Positions 51,408-61,242 of a stretch of 64,000 bases of DNA are shown here, one piece after another. How positions within the stretch are numbered: position 1 is the first letter of the stretch; every line of letters begins with the position of its first letter. The stretch comes from Vibrio sp. 10N.261.55.A7. GTDB taxonomy: Bacteria; Pseudomonadota; Gammaproteobacteria; Enterobacterales; Vibrionaceae. A program made the translations under genes and the position numbers. The notes beneath the pieces were generated by a model. That model made no database searches and was not told the origin of the DNA. It saw only the letters and a program-made list of their open reading frames with translations. Location: positions 1-64,000 of the forward strand of contig NZ_MCWZ01000317.1 in the NCBI RefSeq assembly GCF_002877365.1. Reading direction: 5' to 3'.

Positions 51408-51998
51408 GTGGCGCAGACTAAGAAACCATTGCTGCTCTACATTCATGGTTTTAACAGCTCACCTTTATCGCACAAAGCAAATGTAATGAAGGAATATTGT
51501 GTAAAACAGCGACCTGATATTACGCTTCTCATTCCACAGTTACCCTGCTACCCAGATGACGCCGCCCAGCATTTGTTAGAATTGGTGAACCAATATAAAG
51601 ATGAACATCATATTGCTCTAGTCGGTAGTTCTCTTGGGGGATATTTGTCGACTTGGCTCAATGCTCAATTTGGCTATAAAGCTGTTTTGGTTAATCCTGC
51701 AGTTAAGCCATATGAATTATTGGTCGACTATCTAGGTGAGCAAGTAAACCCTTACACAGGGCTGTCGTATGTACTGGAATATAAACATATAGAACAACTT
51801 AAAGCATTAGATGTTGGTTCTATTACTCATCCCGCTGATTTCTGGTTATTGCAGCAAACTGAAGATGAGGTACTCGACTATCGTCAAGCGGTCGAGCGGT
51901 TCCGATTATCTAAACAAACCGTTGAAGTTGGTGGCGATCATAGTTTTGTTGATTTCGAACGATACCCAGAAGAGATTATCAAATTTCTTGCATTGTAA
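51408..51998 (+). CDS. yqiA: Esterase YqiA
   Basis: 196-aa alpha/beta hydrolase. Nucleophile elbow GSSLGG (near residue 74), oxyanion region YIHGFNSSP (near residue 12), and a His in GGDHSFVDFERY near the end, completing the triad. E. coli YqiA shows esterase activity toward acyl-CoA and p-nitrophenyl esters. It begins with GTG at 51408, two bases after the cpdA stop, with GGTGGA nearby. It is followed by a 328-base gap before parE. Confidence 0.9.
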   Translation: MAQTKKPLLLYIHGFNSSPLSHKANVMKEYCVKQRPDITLLIPQLPCYPDDAAQHLLELVNQYKDEHHIALVGSSLGGYLSTWLNAQFGYKAVLVNPAVKPYELLVDYLGEQVNPYTGLSYVLEYKHIEQLKALDVGSITHPADFWLLQQTEDEVLDYRQAVERFRLSKQTVEVGGDHSFVDFERYPEEIIKFLAL

Positions 51999-52326
51999 TG
52001 TCTAATGTAAATCCACCTTGTCACGTTTATTCGATATCCGCACTCTCCATGTTTTATTAAAGGCGGGGAAATCATTTTCGCGTGATCACTGAGGGAGGAG
52101 TCATAATTTTACTCGTTACTTATCTATCTCTCTTGACATAAGAGAGCCACTTCCAGACTATGTTCTACCTATACTTTTGTTGTTGTGAATGCTGATTGTT
52201 TCGGCAATTCTGTCACTTTTAATGCGTTATCGTCACTTGGGTTTTTCTATTGACGTTGAAAATACGTATCTCTATGCCAACAACAAAAAGTAACCACTTA
52301 ATTTTCTAATAAGTAAATTCCGTATT
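51999..52326 (+). promoter_or_regulatory. Non-coding region upstream of parE
   Basis: 328 bases without a convincing gene. TTGACG (52250-52255), a 17-base spacer and TATGCC (52273-52278) form a weak sigma-70 promoter ending about 50 bases before parE. No strong terminator for yqiA is visible, so read-through is likely. Confidence 0.35.
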
Positions 52327-54207
52327 ATGACTGAACAATATAATGCTGGAGCCATTGAGGTTCTTAATGGCTTAGAACCAGTACGTCGCCGACCAGGGAT
52401 GTATACGGATACAGCGAGACCTAACCATTTGGGTCAGGAAGTCATCGATAACAGTGTCGATGAAGCGCTAGCCGGACATGCCTCAAAGGTGCAAGTAATT
52501 CTTCATGCCGATCAATCGCTAGAAGTGATTGATGATGGCCGTGGTATGCCTGTCGATATTCACCCTGAAGAAGGGATCTCGGGTGTCGAGCTCATTTTCT
52601 GTAAGCTTCACGCCGGTGGTAAGTTCTCGAACAAGAACTATCAATTTTCTGGTGGTTTACATGGTGTCGGTATTTCTGTGGTCAACGCGCTTTCGAAACG
52701 TGTTGAAGTGACTGTTCGTCGCGAGGGGCAAGTCTATGAGATGGCCTTTGAGAATGGTAATAAAGCCGAAGAACTCACGGTAACAGGCACTTGCGGTCGT
52801 CGTAATAAAGGAACCAGCGTTCATTTCTGGCCTGACACGAGCTATTTCGATTCAGGGAATTTCTCGGTTACACGTCTGATTAATAACTTACGAGCAAAAG
52901 CTGTTTTATGCCCAGGGCTTGAGATTACTTTTAGCGATAAAGTTAACGGTAACGAGCACAAGTGGTTCTACGAAGATGGCCTAAAAGATTATCTAGCAGA
53001 AGGCGTCAAGGGTTACACGGTTATTCCTGAAGTACCGTTTACTGGGGAGTTTTCAGCAGAAACGGAAGCGGCTAATTGGGCCATTATTTGGCAGCCAGAA
53101 GGCGGTGATATGATCACCGAAAGCTATGTAAACCTGATTCCAACGGCTCAAGGAGGCACGCATGTTAATGGCTTGCGTCAAGGCTTGTTGGACGCGATGC
53201 GAGAGTTTTGTGAATTCCGAAACCTGTTACCACGTGGCGTCAAGCTAACGGGCGATGATGTGTTTGAACGTTGTTCATACGTATTGTCGGTTAAAATTCA
53301 AGATCCTCAGTTTGCAGGCCAAACCAAAGAGCGTCTGTCTTCTCGTCAAACCGCGGCGTTTGTCTCTGGTGTTGTAAAAGACTCCTTTAGTCTGTGGCTC
53401 AATGAAAAGCCGCAACTTGCAGAGCAGCTTGCTGAAGTTTGTATCGCTAATGCCCATCGCCGTATGCGTGCAAGTAAAAAAGTCGTGCGTAAGAAGGTGG
53501 CTTCGGGTCCGGCTCTACCGGGGAAACTCACCGATTGTTCCGCACAAGACTTAAGCCGCACTGAAATCTTCTTTGTCGAGGGGGATTCTGCGGGCGGTTC
53601 AGCTAAACAAGCACGTGATCGTGAATTCCAGGCCGTCATGCCACTTCGCGGTAAAATCCTCAATACGTGGGAAGTCTCTGCTGATCAGGTATTAGCCTCA
53701 CAAGAAGTCCATGACATCTCTGTTGCTTTGGGTATTGATCCTGATAGCGATAATTTAGAGAGCTTACGTTACGGGAAAATTTGTATCCTTGCCGATGCGG
53801 ACTCGGATGGTCTGCATATCGCGACACTCCTATGTGCGTTATTTACCCGTCACTTCCGAGCTTTAGTCGAAGCGGGACATATCTACGTAGCCATGCCGCC
53901 ACTTTTCCGTATCGATTGCGGCAAAGAGGTTTTTTACGCCCTTGATGAAGATGAAAAAGAAGGCGTACTAGAGCGGTTAAGTAAGAAAAAGGCCAAAATT
54001 AACGTACAGCGATTCAAAGGTCTGGGTGAGATGAACCCACTTCAATTGCGTGAAACTACAATGGATCCAAACACTCGCCGCTTGGTTCAGCTGACTATCG
54101 ATGATAGCGAAGCGACAATGGAAATGATGGATATGTTGCTAGGTAAGAAGCGTGCTGACGATCGCCGCTCATGGCTCCAATCTAACGGCGATATGGCAGA
54201 GGTTTAA
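52327..54207 (+). CDS. parE: DNA topoisomerase IV subunit B
   Basis: ATPase subunit of topoisomerase IV, which decatenates daughter chromosomes. The 626-aa protein has the GHKL ATP-binding motifs (EVIDNSVDEALAGHA, IDDGRGMPVD, GGLHGVGISVVNALS) and transducer Lys (QTKERLSSRQT). The TOPRIM domain has FFVEGDSAGGSAKQARDR, then ILADADSDGLHI. The C-terminal end (RFKGLGEMNPLQLRETTMDP) is intact. parC follows after 6 bases, as an operon. Confidence 0.98.
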   Translation: MTEQYNAGAIEVLNGLEPVRRRPGMYTDTARPNHLGQEVIDNSVDEALAGHASKVQVILHADQSLEVIDDGRGMPVDIHPEEGISGVELIFCKLHAGGKFSNKNYQFSGGLHGVGISVVNALSKRVEVTVRREGQVYEMAFENGNKAEELTVTGTCGRRNKGTSVHFWPDTSYFDSGNFSVTRLINNLRAKAVLCPGLEITFSDKVNGNEHKWFYEDGLKDYLAEGVKGYTVIPEVPFTGEFSAETEAANWAIIWQPEGGDMITESYVNLIPTAQGGTHVNGLRQGLLDAMREFCEFRNLLPRGVKLTGDDVFERCSYVLSVKIQDPQFAGQTKERLSSRQTAAFVSGVVKDSFSLWLNEKPQLAEQLAEVCIANAHRRMRASKKVVRKKVASGPALPGKLTDCSAQDLSRTEIFFVEGDSAGGSAKQARDREFQAVMPLRGKILNTWEVSADQVLASQEVHDISVALGIDPDSDNLESLRYGKICILADADSDGLHIATLLCALFTRHFRALVEAGHIYVAMPPLFRIDCGKEVFYALDEDEKEGVLERLSKKKAKINVQRFKGLGEMNPLQLRETTMDPNTRRLVQLTIDDSEATMEMMDMLLGKKRADDRRSWLQSNGDMAEV

Positions 54208-54213
54208 TTTATA

Positions 54214-56478
54214 ATGTCCACTGAAATTACTTATGATGGCGTTGAACAACTGCCGATGCGCAAGTTCACCGAAGACGCTTATCTAAATTACTCAATGTAC
54301 GTCATTATGGACCGTGCATTGCCTTACATTGGTGATGGTTTAAAACCGGTTCAGCGACGTATTATTTACGCAATGTCAGAGCTTGGTCTGTCTGCGGCAT
54401 CAAAGTATAAGAAATCAGCACGTACTGTTGGTGATGTACTTGGTAAGTATCACCCACACGGTGATTCAGCGTGTTACGAAGCGATGGTATTGATGGCCCA
54501 GCCATTTTCATATCGTTACCCGCTTGTCGATGGGCAAGGGAACTGGGGTGCACCTGATGATCCTAAATCTTTTGCTGCAATGCGTTATACCGAAGCGAAA
54601 CTCTCTAAATTTGCTGAAGTTCTTCTTGGTGAATTAGGTCAGGGTACGGTTGAGTGGCAGCCAAACTTTGATGGCACAATGAAAGAGCCACAAATGTTGC
54701 CAGCACGCCTACCTCATATTCTGCTTAATGGCATTACGGGTATTGCTGTTGGTATGGCGACGGACATTCCGCCGCATAACGTACGTGAAGTGGCCGATGC
54801 TACGATTCATCTATTGGATAATCCGAAAGCAGAACTGAGCGATGTGATGAGCTTTGTTCAAGGCCCTGACTATCCGACAGAAGCAGAAATTATTTCGCCT
54901 AAAGGTGATATTGAAAAAATCTACCGCACTGGTCGTGGCAGCATTAAAATGCGCGCGGTTTGGCATAAAGAGGGCAATGACATTGTTATCACTGCTCTGC
55001 CACATCAAGTCTCAGGTGCGAAACTGTTAGAGCAGATAGCCGCTCAAATGCGTGCGAAAAAGCTGCCTATGGTGGATGACTTGCGTGATGAGTCGGATCA
55101 TGAAAATCCAACTCGTATCGTAATTGTACCTCGTTCGAATCGCATCGATTGTGACCAACTGATGAACCACCTGTTTGCATCCACCGATCTTGAGAAAAAC
55201 TTCCGAGTTAACCTCAATATGATTGGCTTAGATGATAAGCCACAAGTGAAAGGGTTAGTTCAAATACTTTCTGAGTGGATTGAGTATCGTCGCGCCACGG
55301 TGCGTCGTCGCTTGCAGCACCGCTTAGATAAAGTTCTCGCTCGCCTACATATCTTGGAAGGCTTGTTAGTTGCGTACCTTAATATTGATGAAGTCATTGA
55401 GATCATTCGTACTGAAGACGAGCCTCGTCCAGTATTAATGAGTCGCTTCAATATTACAGAAACGCAAGCGGATGCGATCTTAGACATCAAATTACGAAAC
55501 TTAGCTAAGTTAGAAGAGTTTAAGATTCGTGGAGAGCAAGATGAACTCGCAAAAGAGCGTGATAAGCTTGAAAAACTGCTGGGTTCTGAACGTCGACTTA
55601 GCACATTAATTAAGAAAGAGATCCAGGCTGACGCCGAGAAGTATGGCGATGATCGTCGCTCTCCTTTAGTGGAACGTGCTGAAGCAAAAGCGCTCACTGA
55701 GCGTGATCTTGTTCCTAGCGAACCGATTACGGTTGTTCTTTCTGAAAAAGGCTGGATTCGCCACGCTAAAGGGCATGAAGTTGACGCTGAAACACTCAAT
55801 TATAAGTCGGGTGATCAATACTTAGCTCACGCACGTGGCAAGAGTAATCAGCAAGCCGTGTTCTTTGGTAGTGATGGTCGAAGCTATTCACTTGAATCTC
55901 ATTCTTTACCATCAGCAAGAAGCCAAGGGGAACCGATAACGGGTCGACTCAACATCAGTGTGGGAAGTTCTATGCGCCAAGTGATCATGGGTGAAGATGA
56001 ACAGTTATGGCTTGTTGGCTCAGATGCGGGTTACGGTTTTGTGTGTAAAGGCAGTGATTTATTGTCTAAGAACAAGAGCGGTAAAGCACTCGTTAATCTG
56101 CCACAAAACTCTGAAGTGATGCCTCCGTACACGGTGAATAGTTTGGACTCAGATGAAATCCTTGCGATCACGAATCTAGGCCGCATGCTGCTGTTTCCAA
56201 TTAAGGATCTGCCACAGCTTGGAAAAGGTAAGGGCAATAAGATCATCAACATTCCAGCGGCGAAAGCGAAAGAGCGTGAGGAATTCGTTTCACACTTAAT
56301 TGCGTTACCGCAAGGTGCATCGTTAACCCTTTATGCAGGAAAGCGTAAGCTTGGTTTAAAACCGGCTGACTTAGATAACTTCCGTGGTGAACGTGGTCGT
56401 CGAGGAAGTCTACTACCTAGAGGCTTGCAAAGAGTCACTCGAATCGAGCTTGATGAAGAAACGGCTCAAGAGAGTTAG
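54214..56478 (+). CDS. parC: DNA topoisomerase IV subunit A
   Basis: DNA cleavage subunit of topoisomerase IV. The 754-aa protein has the winged-helix domain ([19 protein letters not shown]), with Ser85, equivalent to E. coli Ser80 of the quinolone-resistance region, unchanged. The catalytic Tyr lies in [12 protein letters not shown]. The tower, coiled coil and C-terminal beta-pinwheel ([40 protein letters not shown]) are all present. It ends with a terminator. Confidence 0.98.
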   Translation: MSTEITYDGVEQLPMRKFTEDAYLNYSMYVIMDRALPYIGDGLKPVQRRIIYAMSELGLSAASKYKKSARTVGDVLGKYHPHGDSACYEAMVLMAQPFSYRYPLVDGQGNWGAPDDPKSFAAMRYTEAKLSKFAEVLLGELGQGTVEWQPNFDGTMKEPQMLPARLPHILLNGITGIAVGMATDIPPHNVREVADATIHLLDNPKAELSDVMSFVQGPDYPTEAEIISPKGDIEKIYRTGRGSIKMRAVWHKEGNDIVITALPHQVSGAKLLEQIAAQMRAKKLPMVDDLRDESDHENPTRIVIVPRSNRIDCDQLMNHLFASTDLEKNFRVNLNMIGLDDKPQVKGLVQILSEWIEYRRATVRRRLQHRLDKVLARLHILEGLLVAYLNIDEVIEIIRTEDEPRPVLMSRFNITETQADAILDIKLRNLAKLEEFKIRGEQDELAKERDKLEKLLGSERRLSTLIKKEIQADAEKYGDDRRSPLVERAEAKALTERDLVPSEPITVVLSEKGWIRHAKGHEVDAETLNYKSGDQYLAHARGKSNQQAVFFGSDGRSYSLESHSLPSARSQGEPITGRLNISVGSSMRQVIMGEDEQLWLVGSDAGYGFVCKGSDLLSKNKSGKALVNLPQNSEVMPPYTVNSLDSDEILAITNLGRMLLFPIKDLPQLGKGKGNKIINIPAAKAKEREEFVSHLIALPQGASLTLYAGKRKLGLKPADLDNFRGERGRRGSLLPRGLQRVTRIELDEETAQES

Positions 56479-56497
56479 GTTAAGTTTGGATAGTATG

Positions 56498-56527
56498 AAA
56501 AAGCCCCTTTAATTAGGGGCTTTTTAG
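56498..56527. terminator. Bidirectional terminator parC/degS
   Basis: AAAAAGCCCCT and AGGGGCTTTTT form an 11-bp stem around TTAATT. Confidence 0.9.
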
Positions 56528-56545
56528 ATATAAATGAAAGGTCAA

Positions 56546-57610
56546 TTATTCGCGCGTATCTTCGGCAATAATAACAGGAAGAGTAAGCTCTTCTCCTTTT
56601 CTTAAAACCAGAACATCAACTTCAGTACCCGGTCGTAGGTCGGTAACGATATCCATCACGCTTTGTCGTCCATTGATCTTATTGCCATCTATTCTCAGAA
56701 TAATATCTTGAGCTTCAAAGCCAGCGGCTGCGCCTGGCCCATTTGGGTCTACACCCAATACAACGATGCCACCTAAGTGCTCATTGCCCAGTAACCGAGA
56801 GGTGACCGAGTTAATATCTTGACCGTCGATTCCGATGTAGCCTCTAATCACCCTTCCATCAGCGATGATTTTATTCATGATCTTGTAAGCAAGCTTATAG
56901 GGAATAGCGAATGAAATACCGTAGGTTTCTGTATCAGTGGCTTGTTGAAAAGAGGCGGTATTGATGCCAACGAGCTCGCCTTTAGTGTTGACGAGAGCCC
57001 CCCCCGAGTTACCTTGGTTAATAGCAGCATCTGTTTGAATGAAAGCTTGCCGCCCATCAGCACTGATGGAAGAACGCCCCGTAGCGGAAATAATACCAAA
57101 TGTGGTTGTTTGCCCTAGATTGTAAGGGTTACCAATGGCCAGTACGACATCGCCAACTTTCGCGCTGAATTCTGAATTTTGAGGAATAATTGGGAGGTTT
57201 TCTCCCTCAATCTGCAAAATGGCAATATCAGTACGACGGTCTTTACCGACTAATTGCGCTGCGGCAACGCGACCATCTTGCAGAGCTACAATGATCTGAT
57301 CGGCCAGGGCAACAACATGGTAGTTGGTAATGATGTAACCCTTTTCACTAATGATGACTCCAGACCCTAAGCCTTGCGTAGACAGTTTTGAGCGATTGTC
57401 TTCAGTGTATTTTCTGCTATAGATGTTAACGACAGCAGGGGCTGCTTTTCGAACGGCTTGATTGAAGGAAAGTTGAATCGAAGAGATATCGCTTGGCGTC
57501 GTCGTTATAACCTGTGGCAAAAGGTTAGGTCGCAATGATGGCACTGCAAGTAACAAAATAAGTGCGGTAGCTAGCCCCAATACAACTGAACGTAACATAA
57601 AACCCAGCAT
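56546..57610 (-). CDS. degS: Site-1 protease DegS
   Basis: Inner-membrane-anchored serine protease that cuts RseA when its PDZ domain binds C termini of misfolded porins, releasing sigma-E. The 354-aa protein has an N-terminal anchor (about residues 5-24). The catalytic triad is His98 (ITNYHVV), Asp128 (RTDIAIL) and Ser202 (QGNSGGALV), followed by one PDZ domain (about 260-345). AGAGGA precedes the ATG at 57610; the frame is open back to 57703. It partners rseA at 11.2 kb. degQ lies upstream on the same strand but a terminator separates them. Confidence 0.96.
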   Translation of the reverse strand: MLGFMLRSVVLGLATALILLLAVPSLRPNLLPQVITTTPSDISSIQLSFNQAVRKAAPAVVNIYSRKYTEDNRSKLSTQGLGSGVIISEKGYIITNYHVVALADQIIVALQDGRVAAAQLVGKDRRTDIAILQIEGENLPIIPQNSEFSAKVGDVVLAIGNPYNLGQTTTFGIISATGRSSISADGRQAFIQTDAAINQGNSGGALVNTKGELVGINTASFQQATDTETYGISFAIPYKLAYKIMNKIIADGRVIRGYIGIDGQDINSVTSRLLGNEHLGGIVVLGVDPNGPGAAAGFEAQDIILRIDGNKINGRQSVMDIVTDLRPGTEVDVLVLRKGEELTLPVIIAEDTRE

Positions 57611-57699
57611 ACTTTCCTCTGCGGATGGATTAAAACTTTTGTGATTAAACGTGTTTTTACAATTGCTGCTGTCGAAGCATAGCATTAGATTGATAAATA

Positions 57700-57736
57700 A
57701 CAAAAAGGCGTCACCGAGTAGGGGACGCCTTTGGGG
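57700..57736 (-). terminator. Terminator after degQ
   Basis: On the minus strand AAAGGCGTC and GACGCCTTT form a 9-bp stem with an 11-base loop, followed by a T run. It lies after degQ and before degS. Confidence 0.75.
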
Positions 57737-57750
57737 CTTATACGTGATTA

Positions 57751-57799
57751 ATTCTATTACTGAAATTCTATTACTGAAATTCTATTACTGAAATTCTAA
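57751..57799. repeat. Tandem repeat, 14-bp unit, about 3.4 copies
   Basis: The unit ATTCTATTACTGAA occurs three times without change (57751-57764, 57765-57778, 57779-57792), then a partial fourth copy. It lies between the degQ stop and its terminator, in the transcribed 3' region. Confidence 0.95.
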
Positions 57800-57804
57800 G
57801 GTCA

Positions 57805-59172
57805 CTATCGAATCACTAGGTAAATAGTACGATCACCACGTTGGATATTGAGTGCCAGAACGCCGGGTTGCTGCTCTATAATTGCTCTAAAGTCAGCAAT
57901 GTTCTTCACGCGTTTACGGTTAACACCGATGATCACATCGTTGGCTAGAAGTTGGTAAGCCTCCGCCGAAGAGCCTTCTTCGACACTGGATACCTTCACC
58001 CCTTCGATGGCATCACTGTCTGTCGTGTTGGTTAATTCGGCACCTGAAAGTCCTGGGTGTAACTTATCTGCTGCTGTCTTACTGGTGGCTTGTTCGCCCA
58101 GCGTGACGTCAAAATTCAGTTTATCCCCGTCACGAATAACACCGATAGTCAGTTCTTTACCCGCTCCAAGAGTGGCAACCTTTGCCCTAAGTTCGCTAAA
58201 GGTATTAATCTTTTTACCATTTACTGTGGTAATTATATCTCCAGCTAAAAGACCGGCAGTGTCAGCGGCACTGTCTGGTACAACTTGGCTCACGAATGCG
58301 CCTTTACTGGATTCATAACCCAGAGCTTCGGCAAGTTCAGAGGTAATTTCCCCTCCTTGAACGCCCAACATGCCACGCTTCACTTCACCAAAATTGATGA
58401 TTTGCTCGGTGAGGTTTCTCATCATATTGGCTGGAATAGCAAAGCCGATACCTACATTACCGCCGTTCGGGCCCAAAATAGCGGTGTTGATACCGATTAG
58501 CTCTCCGTTTAAGTTAACGAGAGCACCACCTGAATTACCACTATTAATCGCAGCATCGGTTTGAATGAAATTCTCAAAGTTTTCTAGATTAAGACCGCTT
58601 CTTCCAAGGGCAGAAACGATTCCTGACGTCACCGTTTGTCCTAAACCAAATGGATTACCGATTGCGACTGCAAAGTCACCAACGCGCAATTTATCAGAAT
58701 CAGCCAAATCAATTTGAGTCAGATTCTTCGCTTTTTCTAGTTTTAGTAAGGCAATATCAGACATTTGGTCGCCACCGACAAGTTCGGCGTCGTATTCTCG
58801 ACCATCCTTGAGTTTCACTCGTATTTTCTCTGCGCCATTTATGACGTGATAGTTAGTCACAATATGACCTTGTTCCGCGTCAATGATGACGCCAGACCCA
58901 AGCCCTCTAAATGGTCTTTCCTGTACTTGGTCGGTTGGGAAGTCTGGTCCAAAGAAAAAACGAAACTGTTCTGGAAGTTGTTGTCTAGATACTTGAGTGC
59001 CTTCCACTGCAATACTCACAACAGCAGGTGTGACTGTTTCTAACATGGGAGCTAAGCTAGGAATGGATTCACCATCGACAGAAACGGGTAAAGCCGCGCT
59101 TACTGATAAAGGGGTGATGATTGAACTTAAGCTGAGAGTAAGGGAGGTTAATAAAAGCAAAGGTTTTTTCAT
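57805..59172 (-). CDS. degQ: Periplasmic serine protease DegQ (DegP family)
   Basis: HtrA-type protease and chaperone for misfolded periplasmic proteins. The 455-aa protein starts with a signal peptide (residues 1-26). The catalytic triad is His109 (VTNYHVI), Asp139 (MSDIALL) and Ser214 (SGNSGGALV), the same positions and total length as E. coli DegQ. Two PDZ domains follow (about 260-350 and 370-455). No long Q-linker is present in the LA loop, which supports DegQ over DegP, but in vibrios one protein may cover both roles. A sigma-E-like promoter lies upstream. Confidence 0.93.
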   Translation of the reverse strand: MKKPLLLLTSLTLSLSSIITPLSVSAALPVSVDGESIPSLAPMLETVTPAVVSIAVEGTQVSRQQLPEQFRFFFGPDFPTDQVQERPFRGLGSGVIIDAEQGHIVTNYHVINGAEKIRVKLKDGREYDAELVGGDQMSDIALLKLEKAKNLTQIDLADSDKLRVGDFAVAIGNPFGLGQTVTSGIVSALGRSGLNLENFENFIQTDAAINSGNSGGALVNLNGELIGINTAILGPNGGNVGIGFAIPANMMRNLTEQIINFGEVKRGMLGVQGGEITSELAEALGYESSKGAFVSQVVPDSAADTAGLLAGDIITTVNGKKINTFSELRAKVATLGAGKELTIGVIRDGDKLNFDVTLGEQATSKTAADKLHPGLSGAELTNTTDSDAIEGVKVSSVEEGSSAEAYQLLANDVIIGVNRKRVKNIADFRAIIEQQPGVLALNIQRGDRTIYLVIR

Positions 59173-59247
59173 CTGATAACTCCATATAGATAAAGGTCAA
59201 TATAGCAACACTTTGAAAGTGCTCACTAAAGTCGACGCTAGTCTGAG

Positions 59248-59276
59248 TTATGACTCAAAAACCTTCACTTAGTTCC
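59248..59276 (-). promoter_or_regulatory. Possible sigma-E promoter of degQ
   Basis: Minus strand: GGAACTA (59270-59276), then a 16-base spacer, then TCATAA (59248-59253). The spacing is identical to that of the rpoE promoter in this window, with one -35 mismatch. Start would be about 70 bases before degQ. Confidence 0.42.
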
Positions 59277-59298
59277 AATCAAGGTTGAATTTGCAAAA

Positions 59299-59748
59299 TC
59301 AAGATGCTTTCGCGGTGACGACTTCTTCCGAACGAATAATTTCTTTTTCTTTATCGGTAAAAAGTCCTGTCGATCCTTTTGCGTAGTCTTTAGGTGCTTG
59401 ATTTGGTTGATCTGAAGCCTCGATAACTTCACTTTCTTCGTTTTGTAGAGTGATTTTCTTAGTGAAAGGGTTGTCTTGTTCTGGTTGGTTAGGCAGAAGC
59501 TCAGATGACGTTTTCGCCATATGCTGATAAAGCTTTGTGTAATCCTTGCCTAACGTGTCGAGCATTTCGGCACTTTGTGCGAAGTAGTCAGTGAGTTCTT
59601 GCTTTTGTTGCTCCAATGCAAACTTTGCGGTCTCTAGATCTTTTTGAACGGATTTTTGTTTTTTATATTCAGGAGTAGTGAAGCGACCGAAAAGAACTCC
59701 TAATACGGCACCAATTAATAAACCAACAACGGCGTAAATCCAAGGCAT
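59299..59748 (-). CDS. zapG: Z-ring associated protein ZapG
   Basis: DUF1043 (YhcB) protein of 149 aa: one N-terminal membrane helix (IYAVVGLLIGAVLGVLFGRF), then a long coiled coil (QKDLETAKFALEQQKQELTDYF) and a disordered acidic tail. The family conserved segment DTLGKDYTKLYQHMA is present. YhcB affects cell-envelope growth and division in E. coli. It is divergent from zapE, as in E. coli yhcB-yhcM, and upstream of degQ on the same strand. Confidence 0.92.
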   Translation of the reverse strand: MPWIYAVVGLLIGAVLGVLFGRFTTPEYKKQKSVQKDLETAKFALEQQKQELTDYFAQSAEMLDTLGKDYTKLYQHMAKTSSELLPNQPEQDNPFTKKITLQNEESEVIEASDQPNQAPKDYAKGSTGLFTDKEKEIIRSEEVVTAKAS

Positions 59749-59892
59749 ATATTGCTCCTTAATAAGGGGAATTTAACAAGCTGATTACCACTTGCTTACA
59801 CATGTATATGACGCATGTTACTATGGCCGGAAGGCTCGATAAAGAGCTATGCGATTATTTTGCAGAGTAACTTGGCGGTAAGCGAATTCTAT

Positions 59893-60996
59893 ATGACACC
59901 AAAAGAAAAGTATGAAAATGACATAAAAGTGCATGGCTTTCAAAAGGATGAGGCTCAATATCAAGCTGTTGAAGCACTAGACCAACTTCATCACCAAATT
60001 ATTGAGTACCTTAATACTCCTAAGCCGTCACTCACTCGTTGGCAAAAGCTATTAGGGAAGAAGGAAAATGTTCCCGAGGTCCCTAATGGTCTGTACTTTT
60101 GGGGTGGAGTAGGAAGAGGGAAAACCTATCTAATGGACTCTTTCTTTGATTCTTTGCCAAGTGACAAAAAGATGCGAGTGCATTTTCATCGCTTTATGTA
60201 TCGAGTGCATGATGAGCTGAAAGCCCTTGGAGAAGTGAGTGATCCTCTCGAGGTTGTGGCTGACACGTTTAAGTTAGAAACGGACATCATTTGTTTTGAT
60301 GAATTTTTTGTGTCAGACATTACTGATGCCATGATTTTGGGCACTTTGTTCCAAGCGCTGTTTGCTCGAGGCGTCATTCTCGTTGCGACCTCTAATATCC
60401 CCCCTCATGATCTTTATCGAAATGGACTGCAGCGAGCAAGGTTTTTACCTGCCATTCAGTTAATAGAAAAGCATTGCAAGATAATGAATGTTGATAGCGG
60501 TGTCGATTACCGGTTAAGGACGCTAGAGCAAGCAGAGATTTACCATTACCCACTTGATGAGGTTGCGAGTGAAAATTTGTATCGTTACTACGGGCAACTC
60601 GTCGGGGAAGAAAAGCAAATTCAAACTCATATAGAGATCAATCATCGCGAAATTGATGTCATTGAGGCCAATGATGGTGTTTTACATGCGACGTTTGAAC
60701 AGCTGTGCCAAAGCGCTAGAAGTCAAAATGATTATATTGAGATCTCTAAAATCTATCATACGGTATTGCTGGCTGATGTTCGTATGATGGGAGAGACCCT
60801 TGATGATGCCGCTCGACGGTTTATTGCGCTAGTTGATGAGTTCTATGAACGGAATGTGAAATTAATTATTTCTGCGGAAGTTAAATTAGAGAACCTATAT
60901 AAAGGCGGGATTCTTGAATTTGAGTTTAAGCGTTGCCAGTCAAGGTTAATCGAAATGCAAAGCCATGATTATTTGGCAAAAGAGCATTTGGGTTAG
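59893..60996 (+). CDS. zapE: Cell division ATPase ZapE
   Basis: AFG1-like P-loop ATPase that acts at the Z-ring, destabilising FtsZ polymers in E. coli. The 367-aa protein has Walker A (FWGGVGRGKTYLMD), Walker B (IICFDEFFVSDITDA), the sensor VATSNIPPHDLYRNGLQRARF, and the closing family segment KGGILEFEFKRCQSRLIEMQ. The family start is MTPKEKYENDI at 59893; the frame is open back to 59815. It lies directly upstream of rplM, as in E. coli. Confidence 0.95.
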   Translation: MTPKEKYENDIKVHGFQKDEAQYQAVEALDQLHHQIIEYLNTPKPSLTRWQKLLGKKENVPEVPNGLYFWGGVGRGKTYLMDSFFDSLPSDKKMRVHFHRFMYRVHDELKALGEVSDPLEVVADTFKLETDIICFDEFFVSDITDAMILGTLFQALFARGVILVATSNIPPHDLYRNGLQRARFLPAIQLIEKHCKIMNVDSGVDYRLRTLEQAEIYHYPLDEVASENLYRYYGQLVGEEKQIQTHIEINHREIDVIEANDGVLHATFEQLCQSARSQNDYIEISKIYHTVLLADVRMMGETLDDAARRFIALVDEFYERNVKLIISAEVKLENLYKGGILEFEFKRCQSRLIEMQSHDYLAKEHLG

Positions 60997-61054
60997 GGTG
61001 AAATTTGAACAGTGGCAGTCGCCTAAAAAAAATCGTGATTTTGTTCAAAAAGAG

Positions 61055-61083
61055 GTGATTTTTTCTTCGCTCTTCTCTATAAT
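61055..61083 (+). promoter_or_regulatory. rplM promoter
   Basis: A perfect TATAAT (61078-61083) follows a 17-base spacer from GTGATT, a poor -35. The discriminator is GC-rich (CCTGCGACC), as expected for ribosomal-protein promoters under stringent control. Confidence 0.55.
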
Positions 61084-61089
61084 CCTGCG

Positions 61090-61242
61090 ACCTACCGTTA
61101 CTGCGGGCCTCTAGCGTTGAGTAAAATCACGTTACGCCAAGAGTTTTCCAACACTCGAAGGGGTGATGAATGGTAACTCTTAGACAGTGGGAATACGTAA
61201 GTATTCCTTAAGTGTAAATTTTTTAAATAGGTAATTATTAGC
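61090..61242 (+). promoter_or_regulatory. Structured 5' leader of rplM-rpsI
   Basis: About 150 bases before rplM fold into two clear stems. The first is AAGAGTT/AACTCTT (61139-61145 with 61175-61181), enclosing CACTC-GAAG-GGGTG. The second is GGAATAC-GTAA-GTATTCC (61190-61207), with a GNRA tetraloop. In E. coli L13 represses its own operon through the leader; this one may do the same. Confidence 0.5.

Noticed and set aside
55260-55799. 179-aa frame antisense to parC, very Ser- and Arg-rich
   Set aside because: Low-complexity antisense shadow of the parC coiled-coil region.
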